Assembly (NCBI RefSeq): GCF_964355755.1
Contig: NC_092671.1
Coordinates: forward strand, 12,032,501-12,096,500
Direction: 5' to 3'
DNA from: Antedon mediterranea
Taxonomy: Eukaryota > Echinodermata > Crinoidea > Comatulida > Antedonidae
Length of the DNA: 64,000 nt
Shown here: piece by piece, positions 9,333-19,092 of the stretch
Position numbering within the stretch: the first letter of the stretch is position 1
Layout: each line of letters starts with the position of its first letter
The notes under the pieces: model-generated
The model's input: the letters and a program-made list of their open reading frames with translations, nothing else
The model's database searches: none
Told to the model about the DNA's origin: nothing
Program-made: the position numbers and the translations under genes

Positions 9333-10719
9333 CGCTCAGTCTATATCGGTTAGCAACGGAGGCCGGAAAAAATTATAAAATTATAGTTTCTATTGATACT
9401 ATTAGCCTAATTACTAGTCTCTAAACCCATGTCTATTCTAGTAGTAGCTGTGTTGGTTTGTGTGACGTGTGTGTTAGTTAGGTATGACACAGTCCGAGTA
9501 ATAGGCCTAAGTCAGCAAAATTAAACAATAAACATTACACAAAAATACATTTTTTATTCTCGTTTTTAAAGTTTCTTTGAGTACATATTGTTTGATAATA
9601 AAATAGCAGAATTAAAAAATTACAGTACACACATTATACACATTCTTTATTTATTTCTTTGGGCTATGTCCAATTACTACTTAGTTTAATGTCTTGTCTA
9701 GCTGTCGATTAGCCTCCACACATTTGCATAGTAGTGGACGTGTGTGTGAAAAAGAGTGCGCGAAGGCGAGAATCCTAGGCCTATTGTAGAAAGAATCGTA
9801 TCGCAGTTGTGTAAATCACTTCTAGTTGCTATACGCTTGGGTGCACACGGAACAACAAATTTAACTTAACTGATGTTTATTTTGTGACGTTTCATTGTTG
9901 TATTTTTTACATTACTTTCAGTAATTTTAGGTTGTTGTTTTTAGTCGCGTGGAAGCGACTCTATAGTTCACTATGTCGGTCGGTCGGTCGGTCTGTCGGT
10001 CCGGTATCACTATGCGTTTTATCGCTTTCTGACCTTATCTTGATATCAGTTTAATCTAGGTAGGTCAATTTTTCACAGTATATTCCTTATGGCCAGGAAT
10101 CAATGTGGTTATGTTTTCACGGTGCGCAATAAAAAATTACGCGGTCTACGCACGATTTAACGAAATCACGTTTGTCATCATATCTTCACAACCATGAATC
10201 ACAATTAAATAAAATTTGGTACTCATAAATTTCAGGGCATAAATCATCATATGGCAATACAATTACGTGCGTAGCGCATGTAACGCATGCGTACGCGCGC
10301 TTAACATTTTCAAAATTTATTTTCGATGAAATAAGAGTACATTTCAGGCAATTTTAAGCGTTTACAAAATTGCCATGAGTGCGCATATTTTTGCGCGCGC
10401 ACTGCGCGTTAAATGTTTTTGCGCACTCTTTTTGCCCGATTTCTGTTTTCTTGACTCACTTTTCAACTCGAAATTACGTTATACGAGCACGTCAAAAGTG
10501 ACAGGCTACGCACGTGTAAATTTAAAAAAAATAAATGTTTTTAAACATTTCAACATTTTTAAACATGTTCAGTAATTTCGGTCAGTATAGTTCACTATGT
10601 CGGTCGGTCGGTCTCTCTGTCTGTCTGTCTGTCGGTCTGTCGGTCTGTCTGTCGGTCTGTCTGTCGGTCCGGTATCACTATGCATTGTAGCACGCGACTT
10701 AATGGCTGTTGGCCTTGTT
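9333..10719. other. Intergenic AT-rich DNA with CGGT/CTGT simple repeats
   Basis: No gene is visible. Two related blocks, 9969-10012 and 10585-10687, consist of TTCACTATG followed by (TCGG)n or (CTGT)n and then GGTCCGGTATCACTATGC. They are copies of one dispersed repeat. A hairpin AGTCGC...GCGACT at 9943-9961 precedes the first block. Between 10100 and 10560 there are many GCGC-rich words in an AT-rich background. The ORFs at 10375 and 10569 are chance frames. Confidence 0.6.
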
Positions 10720-10951
10720 TTCAGTAACTTAGCTTTTCCCATTCTACTTAGGCCTACTGAATGAAACATGTATAACTTTTTAGGCTAGCTAAAAAAAACA
10801 ATATTTAAGTTTAAATTACTTACTAGCTTCAAATTATTTGGGTAAAATTATTATCACGGTAAGTTTCAACAATATAAGAATGAACTACTGTATTATCAAT
10901 GAATTTAAGAACAAAATCTACAGTATCCAATTTCAGGCCTAGATTAGGGTC
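10720..10951. repeat. Dispersed repeat shared with the 33-35.6 kb block
   Basis: From TTTTCAGTAACTTAGCTTT to ATTTCAGGCCTAG this sequence is nearly identical to 33822-34080 and related to 33440-33690, 34450-34700 and 35290-35540. No coding potential is seen. It is interrupted on the right by the Harbinger-like element that starts at 10955. Confidence 0.75.
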
Positions 10952-10954
10952 TAA

Positions 10955-13493
10955 AGGCTGGTTTCCTGTCGACGTAAGAACATCACTTTTGTTGCGACTA
11001 CGTCGATTTGTCGTAAGAAATGCGGATTTTACGATCGAAAATTTATAAAATCGACGTAACGTAAGAAAAATGGTAACGACAAACGATTTTACAGGAAACC
11101 GATGACCTAACAATTGTTGCGTTACGACGTTTTCTTCAGATTTTCGCAAGAGACGTAAGCGCAATCGTAACAAGCAACCAATGAGCGACAAGAGTTATGA
11201 CGTAATGTGTATGACCTTACAGTGAAATATAGCCGGACAATAACATTTGTATGTATTTATCGTACTACTACAATTTTAGCCCACTTTACGATGTTGTACA
11301 ATGTACATACTTTACAAATGCACAGTAGTTTCAATATAATATTGTTCTAATCAGGAAGTTTACAACTCATATCAAAATATAATACTCTTATTTATGGACG
11401 TGCAATAAACAATCCGCATTGAAACCGACATTCTTCTGTTCTATTTGTCAGTAGAAACGTCGCGATAATGAACATTTGCAACAAGATAAGATATATAGAA
11501 AGCCCTTGTAAGCAATATAATATTATTATGTAACTTTAAAAAAAAATGTTTTCTTGATTTTGTATAATTTATATTGTTTTGTCAAATTTATTCTTATTAT
11601 AGGTAAATAATGGGTATCTAATAATAATAATAGGAATCCCGAAATGATTTGCCGTTTTTTAATTTTGAAAACTATTTAAGGCCAGAATAATTAATTCATA
11701 TTTTGGTTCATACAATAGTGCATAGGCCTAGCCTATTAGCCTGGCTCCTAGGCTAGTTTGATTATATTTTGGTCAAATCCATTCCTATTAGTACAGTATT
11801 AATTAAGTATTACTAGATGGTACGCTCGCTTCGCTCGCGTACCATCTAGGTCGTGCCCACAGATGGTTCTCGAATATAGGCCTACAGTAATTTCAGCGTA
11901 ACAAAACTGGCGATTTCAAATGTACGTACCGCAGGACTATAATACATTGTCGTTTACAGAAACGAATAAATAGACACGATGATTTATGTAGTCAACTAAA
12001 ATTAGCACCCTGGGAATTACTTCCGAAGGAGAAACTTTTCACAAAATGAGTCCAAATTTTTGATTTGGACTCATTTAAAGAAACCCAATTTGTGTTTTGT
12101 ATGTAACATTAGGGTTGAGGGATGGGAAAGCGGATAGGTACAAAGAGGAACAATTTTTAAATATATTCTTTATCCACTCAGTAACGAAATATTTTGTTCA
12201 TGTTTTATAAGCATATACATAATATACCTCTAAATACAGTAAAACATTTGCGATTTAATACTTTGTTAAAACTGTCACTGTCATAATCGATTGAAATATT
12301 AAAGTACATGTCACGATACACCACTACGACGTTTATATTTTTGGTAATTATTAATTAATACAAACGTTGAGAAGGAACTGTCAGTATAAAGTGTATTTGT
12401 ATATAATAATGTGTTTATATATTCACAGTAAGAAATTTTCGATTCAAATGAGTTCCAAAAATAGTTATTTACAGTATTGTCAAAGTATTGCAAGTTTATT
12501 CTCAAAGGGCCCATATATTTACCTACCGTATGTGTTAAGCCAAGGGCTCATAAATTTACCTACAGTACTTGTGTTAAACCAAACTCTGGCAGACTGAGAG
12601 ATTGGGATGTTCCATTCATCGCAAATCAATACATTTGTATAATCGTATATTAAATCTATCAAAATAGTATTTTTTAAAGAAAATCGGCCTGTCTTCAACA
12701 TTATGATGGTGTACTCTAGCTGTTCAACCGGTTTTCAGCTATTAAAAACAATTATCGTAGGAGGAGATAGGAAAATGCGAAGCCTCCTCGCATTTTTGTG
12801 GCGGGTATTTTTCAAGATGGACATCCATTAGACAGTGTATACCACGATCGGAAAACACCCCTATTTGGGGCAAATCGTTAAACCTAAATTCGTTTTAATC
12901 GTCAATAACTAATTATCTAACTTAATTTAATTAGTAAACAGGGTTACATCAGGTGGTTAAAATCAGTACCGAAAGTACGAACCAACTTTATATACCATTG
13001 AGTGAAAATTCTAGAAGTAAGGCGCGATTTACCGAATTTTGCCCTTACGTAAATTTATATATAGATTACTAATACTAGGGCCTAGCCTATCTACTAAAAA
13101 TAATATGTTGGTGTGCTGCACTGACACTGAGTAGCTACAGGTACAATAACAACATTCAACATTTCGCGCGAAAAATGATAAAACCCGCTCTAAAAAGAAA
13201 CACCAATCATAGATGTTGTTTCAAATACGTCATAAATCTGACCGACGAAAGAAAAAAATTTCAACTTTCGTAACAACACTAAAATCGACGTAAGCATACG
13301 ACGTGTGTTTCACAGCCAAAATTTCAACTTTCGGGAGCAGCATAACTACAGATGTTTCTTTGCGGCCTGACACGATCTTGACTAACGTCAACGACGTCAA
13401 TTTTTTCTCAACTTTCGTAAGAGACGTAAGAAACGTATGAAACGCAAGAGTCGTTGCAAAATTCGACTTCTTACGTCAACAGGAAACCAGCCT
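10955..13493. mobile_element. PIF/Harbinger-like element (TAA duplication) carrying a Helitron
   Basis: Terminal inverted repeats AGGCTGGTTTCCTGTCGACG (left) and the complement of CGTCAACAGGAAACCAGCCT (right) are flanked on both sides by TAA (10952-10954 and 13494-13496). A 3-bp TWA duplication is the mark of the PIF/Harbinger superfamily. The subterminal parts hold many ACGTAAGA/TCTTACGT words in both orientations. No transposase ORF is seen, so the element is non-autonomous. Of its 2,539 bp, 1,253 bp are a nested Helitron (11813-13065). Confidence 0.75.
11813..13065 (-). mobile_element. Non-autonomous Helitron, family 1, copy A
   Basis: On the minus strand the element begins TCTATATATAAATTTACG and ends with a 13-bp-stem hairpin (CTAGATGGTACGC, loop GAGCGAAGCGA, GCGTACCATCTAG), so it terminates in CTAG. 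The flanks are host A on the 5' side and T on the 3' side, with no duplication. This is the canonical Helitron architecture (5' TC, 3' hairpin plus CTRR, insertion between A and T). There is no Rep/helicase ORF, so it would need a partner in trans. The ORFs at 12311-12701 are chance frames inside it. Confidence 0.85.
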
Positions 13494-13496
13494 TAA

Positions 13497-13760
13497 GCGG
13501 CCACCAACCAAAGCGGCCGCTAGTTCAATAATCTGTATGGAAGGCCATGTGTGCTTCGATTGTTGTTGCCATTGTGCTTCAATATTATATAGTATTCGAA
13601 ATTAGCCAATGATATATATAGCAAAATATATATAATATATTGTTGTTATTATATATTAGTAAATTAACTACTGTAATAACAAGAAACCAAAGTGTTCGCA
13701 CTCATAACTTTTAACTTTCAATTTATTTACAATAACAAGAGCAATTTATTTATATATATA
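13497..13760. other. Short intergenic AT-rich DNA
   Basis: Between the Harbinger-like element and the minisatellite. Mostly AT-rich with a GCGGCCGC word at 13511. No gene or RNA is recognised. Confidence 0.6.
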
Positions 13761-13761
13761 G

Positions 13762-15036
13762 ACCATCCACAGACAAAGAAGGGGGTATAAGACCACCCAC
13801 AGACAAAGAAGGAGGTATAAGACCATCCACAGAAAAAGAAAGGGGTATAGGACCATCCACAGACAAAGAAGGGGGCGTAGGACCGTCCACAGACAAAGAA
13901 TGGGGTACAAGACCATCCACTGACAAAGAAAGGGTATAGGACCACTTACAGACAAAGAAGAGGGTATAAGACCATCCACAGACAAATAAGGGGTGTAGGA
14001 CCATCCACAGACAAAGAAGGGAGTGTAGGACCATCCACAGACAAAGAAGGGGAGAAGACCATCCACAGACAAAGAAGGGGATATAAGACCATCCACAGAC
14101 AAAGAAGGGGGTATAAGACCATCCACAGACAAAGAAGGCGGTGTACTGTAAGACCATCCACAGACAAATTAAAGGAGTCCAAGACCATCCATACACAAAG
14201 AAAGGGGTGTATAAGACCATCCACATACAAAAAAAGGGTTTAATACCATCAACGGACAAAGAAAGGGGTGTAATACCATCAACAGACAAAGAAGGGGGGT
14301 ATAAGATCACCCACAGGCACAGAATGGGGTATAAGACCGTCCACAGAAAAAGAAAGGGGTGCAAGATCATCCGAAGACAAAGAAGGGGGTGTAGAACCGA
14401 CCACTGACAAAGAAAGGGGTATAGCACTACTTACAGACAAAGAAGGGGTATAAGACCATCCACAGACAAAAAAAGAGGTGTAGGACCATCGGACTATCCA
14501 CAGACAAAGAAGGGGGATGTAAGACCACCCACAGACAAAGAAAGGGTGTAAGACCATCCACATACAAAGAAGGGATTATAAGACCATCTACAGACAAAGA
14601 CAGGGGTGTAAGACCATCCACACACAAAGAAAGGGGTTTAATACCATCAACGGACAAAGAAAGGGGTGTAATACCATCAACAGACACAGAAGGGGGTATA
14701 AGACCATCCACAGACAAAGAAAGGGGTGTAAGGCCATCCACAGACAAAGAAGGGTGCATAAGACTATCCACAGACAAAGAAGGGGGTGTAGGACCATCCA
14801 CAGAAAAAGAAGGGGGTGTAGGACCATCCACAGACAAAGAAGGGAGTGTAGGACCATCCACAGACAAAGAAGGGGTGTAAGACCATCTACAGACAAAGAA
14901 ATGGGTGTAAGACCATCCACACATAAAGAAAGGGATGTAATAATACCGTCAACAGACACAGAAGCGGGTATAAGACCATCCAGAGACAAAGAATGGGATA
15001 TAAGACCATCTACAGACAAAGAAGGAGGGTTAGGAC
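13762..15036. repeat. Minisatellite, ~30-bp unit
   Basis: About 40 imperfect tandem copies of a roughly 30-bp unit: GACCATCCACAGACAAAGAA followed by a variable GGGGGTATAA or GGGGTGTAG tail. Variants such as CATCAACGGACAAAG and CATCCACACACAAAG recur in the same order at 14206-14290 and 14600-14700, which indicates higher-order duplication of blocks within the array. The long minus-strand frames reading Ser-Val-Asp-Gly-Leu repeats come from unit periodicity. They lack any start-site logic and are not called as genes. Confidence 0.93.
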
Positions 15037-15172
15037 CATATTAACCGAGGAAGCATACAAAAATAAGATGCAATCAAAATAGGCCTACCACTTGGAAAAC
15101 AATAAATTGTAGAATAACTGTGGCTTAATTGTTGAAATAGAAAGGGTTCTTTGTAAGGTCATTAATAATATA

Positions 15173-15209
15173 CTAGAGGGTGAGCTCGCTTCGCTCGCTC
15201 CCCCTCTAG
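15173..15209 (-). mobile_element. Helitron 3' terminus, variant of family 1
   Basis: On the minus strand an imperfect hairpin GAGGGGGAGC/GCTCACCCTC with loop GAGCGAAGCGA ends in CTAG followed by host T. It resembles the family 1 terminus but the stem bases have changed together, so pairing is kept. The downstream word GATGGTTCTCG at 15223 is also shared with family 1. I could not place the 5' end. Confidence 0.65.
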
Positions 15210-15594
15210 GAAGTGTAGACGATGGTTCTCGGAATGATAATGTTCTCCTTATACATTTTCTGTCGGTTACCATTATTGAAAATGCTTGACATTCGTAAAA
15301 CTAAACTACTTTGTTTCACAGTGTTTTAGATGATTAATAATATTTTAAAGTATATAGTTTTTATTGTTTGGTAGGGCCCTTTGGGGAGGTCATTTGAGGG
15401 AGGTGCTTATTCGAGGGATATATGTTAATTTTTTAGTTCTAATAATATGGTAACATTTATAATCAAATGAAATCCTCTCATAGATATGAAAAGTGGTAAA
15501 AAAGAATAACAAATGCTTGGTAAATTGCAGATAACAGTGCGGTGAATTCTACTACAAATAGTATAATTGTGTTATTATAAATATGTGGATGGAC
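15210..15594. other. AT-rich DNA, probably Helitron body
   Basis: No coding potential. It begins with the Helitron-related GATGGTTCTCG word and then becomes AT-rich unique sequence. The body of the Helitron whose 3' end is at 15173 probably lies here, but its other end was not found. Confidence 0.45.
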
Positions 15595-16010
15595 GTTAAC
15601 ATTAAAATCATACATCATACATTATATTTATATATTAAATTATTTAAAATAACATTAAAATCATACATTATATTTATATATTAAATTATATAAATTAACA
15701 TTGAAATCATACATCATACATTATATTTATATATTAAATTATTTAAATTAACATTAAAATCATACATCATACATTATTTTTATATATTAAATTATATAAA
15801 TTAACATTAAAATCATACATCATACATTATTTTTATATATTAAATTATTTAATTAACATTAAGATCATACATCATACATTATATTTATATATTAAATTAT
15901 TTGAATTAACATTGAAATCATACATCATATTTATATATTGAATTATATAAATTAACATTCAAATCATACATCATACATTATATTTATATATTAAATTATT
16001 AAATTAAAAA
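15595..16010. repeat. AT-rich tandem repeat, ~55-65 bp unit
   Basis: Seven to eight copies of a unit reading TTAACATTAAAATCATACAT then CATACATTATATTTATATAT then TAAATTAT. Unit length varies because the CATACATTA word is present or absent. Non-coding. Confidence 0.88.
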
Positions 16011-16133
16011 CAATAAAATTGAACATTTTAACTAATAAGTTTAATTAACTAATAACTAAGTGGCTGTCATAATTTGTTAACTTTCAATTTATTTATTTAA
16101 TATCACACATCATACATAATTATCTAATTTTTT

Positions 16134-16315
16134 ATGGAATTGAGGAATCCCAAAGTAAAAACCCAGAAACAAGACGACACAGATCAGTTAAATGAGATCT
16201 TGCGTCGCAAATTAGATGTACAAAAGTACGAAGTTAAAGCAGTTTACAGACTTGGGAAAAGAGATTTAGAAAAATGCAGACCTTTGAAAGTAGAGATGGA
16301 TCAAGTCAGTACATG
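16134..16315 (+). pseudogene. Non-LTR retrotransposon ORF1 fragment (upstream half)
   Basis: Encodes an ORF1-type RNA-binding protein segment with EILRRKLDVQKYEVKAVYRL, then GKRDLEKCRPLKVEMD, the RRM-like 'RLG...RPLKV' signature found in ORF1 proteins of several LINE clades. The reading frame continues across the site of a 2.5-kb insertion: removing positions 16324-18828 joins it in frame to the downstream half at 18829. Later codons of the open frame (after 16324) come from the inserted element. The first ATG at 16134 may not be the true start. Confidence 0.65.
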
Positions 16316-16354
16316 TTATGAAGGAATTCGATCCAACTCTGTCCTAAACCGTCT

Positions 16355-16481
16355 CGACCAAAGTCAAGTCGGCCCCAAGTCAAGTCGGCCCCAAGTCAAG
16401 TCGGCCCCACGTCAACTCGGCCTCAAGTCAACTCGGCCTCACGTCAACTCGGCCAAAATCTAATCCGTCAACTCGGCCTCT
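16355..16481. repeat. Subterminal minisatellite (GTCAAGTCGGCC unit), left arm
   Basis: Six or more direct copies of a 15-17-bp unit alternating GTCAAGTCGGCCCC and GTCAACTCGGCCTC. The inverted counterpart lies at 18717-18812. Such arrays in terminal repeats may bind transposase, but that is inference. Confidence 0.85.
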
Positions 16482-17135
16482 AAAAACTTTTGAACTCAAA
16501 AAGTGCTAATATAGTAGTTAATATTATAATGGCAAGATAAACATCACAGTACGGTTAGGACTAGGGCCTACATAATAGACGAAATAAATGGAAAATTCAA
16601 TATAAATTATAACATACTGGGCCTGATCATTTTTCGTTTAATTGATAGGTAGTAGTTATTTATATTGTTTGAAAAAAATAAATATTTCTTCACATTTAGT
16701 ATACAGAAATAACTGTCAAAGACATTTTAATGAATAATATTTAAACAATATACTTCGGTCTGCAACTGTATATATACATCAATATAAAAAGAATAAAATA
16801 ACATTAAAATCATAACAAATCAAAAGGCAAGAATACAAATTGTATAAGCATTATGGGTATAGGTTACATGCACACACACCCAGACATGAATGTGCATTAT
16901 TTACAAATAGGCCTTACCGTTTTTTTGTATGACATTTTTATTTTCATTTCGTTTCTACTTCATAATTAATCATAATTAATACGGTACACCATGGGAAGAG
17001 AGAAATTTGCTTCCATGACAGTCCATGTTGTTATTTCTCTTAATTTTAAGGTATTGTTATTCCAAACAAAGTATCACATGATGACTGACGTTTGTATATA
17101 AGTGTTATTTGGCTACTGTATATTCTCATGACTAA

Positions 17136-17918
17136 AGGGGCATTCACACCTGTTTTGTTTCACGGAACGGAGAACGGCACCATTTTGTTAGAAAATCAAA
17201 AAGCGTTAAAACAATAGCAGCGTTTACACCAAATCTGTTCCGTGAAAAATGAACGGCCGGTGAAAAACAACGGAACTGACAGATCGCTCATAACTTGATA
17301 GAAACGGAACGGAAACGAAACACGGTCTACTTTGACCAATCATAACCCGTTTCGTAGTTTATTATGTCAAGGGTCATGAAGTTAAAAAATGTGGCGGGAA
17401 TTGGAGAGACCTCTGATCGCGAGGGGATGTGATTGTGATTTTAATGTATTAAATTACAGATTCATGGAATTTGTCATGGTGTGTGTTGTTACTATCATCG
17501 GGAATCTTGTGTCCCGTTTTGTAATATCATTTTTAATTAAACTGACAAGATGACCGTATTGGTAAAGCGTCATTCTAAAATAATTGAAGAATTCGTCTTC
17601 ATTGGTCGCCAGTTACGTTTTACCAATGTTTCAAATTGACCAAATTTCTTTCTTTCGGAACAGATCTCGTTTACCCATTTCTTTTCCTTCTTTTGGCTAA
17701 AATTATAGCGGAAAGAATAATTTCTTCCTCACTATCATCCGATGACCATCCAGAAACGGCTGACATTTTAACGTTTGCCCATTGTCACGGAATACGTCAC
17801 AAAACGGAACAGGTGTGAATGTTTACAACGGAACGGCGAGCGGGCGCGCGTCACGTTGAAAAAAAACGGCACCGTCTTCCGTTCCGCGAAACGGAACAGG
17901 TACTGTGGGAATGCTCCT
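17136..17918. mobile_element. Nested MITE with inverted repeats, Harbinger-like
   Basis: Left end AGGGGCATTCACACCTGTT and right end (complement) AGGAGCATTCCCAC form imperfect inverted repeats, followed internally by GTTTC.CGGAACGGA words in both orientations. Left flank TAA and right flank TTA could be a TWA duplication with one mismatch. The element is 783 bp with no transposase. It sits inside the 8-bp-TSD element, so it inserted later. Confidence 0.6.
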
Positions 17919-18716
17919 TTAGGTGATCAATTTTATTGAACAATACAGGGCGCGGTGGGTGTTAAAAAAACAGATGAGAATGCTAAGGCAATAGTATGTT
18001 GTTTAGGAATTCCGTTGTTTAGGACTCAAACAAGATGTTTTAGTTTTTGCTTGACAAAATAAAATTACGCCATTATATCATGATGATTTCTTCAGTGTGT
18101 TTTAGATTAGTTTTTATGCTTGACAAAATAAAAATACACCATTTTTTCCATGATGATTTCTTCAGTGTGTTTTAGATTAATTTCCCATACATAAAATGTA
18201 TTCATTGAATTCTCCATTATAATCAAATCACAAAAGTAATAAAAACAATTTGAATAGCGCACAATTACAATAGAACTTTAACATGACAGAACATTTCGAA
18301 TTTGTTTCCATAATCTCTTCGGTAGTTTGATTGACATCGTCATTGTACCCCAAAAAAAATAAATGTGTGAAAGAATTTGTAACTGTAATATACCATTTTA
18401 TTGTCACACATATTATAGTTATTCACTTTGACCGTAACATATTGCTAATAATTTGAGAGAGAATATATACACAAAAAAACATTTTTATTTTACTGTATTA
18501 ATCTAATAATATCTATATAATAATAATAGGCCTTCTAATAATATTTCGATTCTTTCTGGGAACATCCTTGTATCAAAAAATAGGTCTAACAAACATTTAA
18601 ACAATTTACATTGAAATTTCGGTTTTATTTCGTCTATTATGTAGCCATAACCATACTATATCCTGCCATTGTAATAAATGAACTACTATATTAGCACTTT
18701 TTGCGTTCCTTACTTT

Positions 18717-18812
18717 TTAGAGGCCGAGTTGACGTGAGGCCGAGTTGACTTGAGGCCGACTTGACTTGGGGCCGACTTGACTTTGGCCGAGACGGTTTAG
18801 GGCCGAGTTGAC
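18717..18812. repeat. Subterminal minisatellite, right arm (inverted)
   Basis: The inverted counterpart of the array at 16355-16481, reading GGCCGAGTTGACGTGAGGCC and GGCCGACTTGACTTGGGGCC units. Confidence 0.85.
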
Positions 18813-18828
18813 CTGCACCCTTATGAAG

Positions 18829-18938
18829 TCTTAAAAAAACTGAGAAATATAAAGCCAGAATCTGTACAAATATCCAAGGATCGAACAAAAACTGAGAGAG
18901 AGAAGTATAAGGCACTTAGAAAAAAACTTCGTAATTAG
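18829..18938 (+). pseudogene. Non-LTR ORF1 fragment (downstream half)
   Basis: Continues the 16134 frame after the inserted transposon. It reads VLKKLRNIKPESVQIS then KDRTKTEREKYKALRKKLRN and stops at TAG. The DRTKTEREKYK-LR block is typical of the region after the RRM-like domain in LINE ORF1 proteins. No ORF2 follows; Helitron DNA begins at 19093. Confidence 0.65.
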
Positions 18939-19092
18939 AAACTATAAAATAGTTCATCATAGTTTTCGGACCACTGACAGAGCCGAGTAGAAGAAATTTA
19001 AAACTACAGAAAAATTTAAGTTTAAATGTTTCAAGTACCACAAGAATAAATAACATTACGTTCATGTATACTAACTGCGACTCAATTCTAAA

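Larger units (their letters stand above)
16324..18820. mobile_element. Non-autonomous TIR transposon with 8-bp TSD
   Basis: The 8-mer TTATGAAG is repeated at 16316-16323 and 18821-18828 and flanks a 2.5-kb insert. The insert ends are inverted repeats of roughly 240 bp: CCTAAACCGTCTCG, then a run of AAGTCAAGTCGGCC-type units, then AAGTGCTAATATAGTAGTT. The right arm reads the complement. An 8-bp duplication fits hAT or P superfamilies; the terminal bases do not decide which. No transposase is seen. The interior carries a second inverted-repeat element (17136-17918). Confidence 0.8.

Noticed and set aside
10569-10769. ORF with Thr-Asp-Arg-Pro repeats
   Set aside because: Translation of the (CTGT/CGGT)n simple repeat.
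13727-15019. Several minus-strand ORFs of 70-225 codons with Ser-Val-Asp-Gly-Leu repeats
   Set aside because: They arise from the 30-bp minisatellite; all frames stay open because the unit is a multiple of three. No signal peptide, splice or start logic fits one protein.
13762-15036. CRISPR-like array
   Set aside because: Units are contiguous with no unique spacers, and the genome is eukaryotic.
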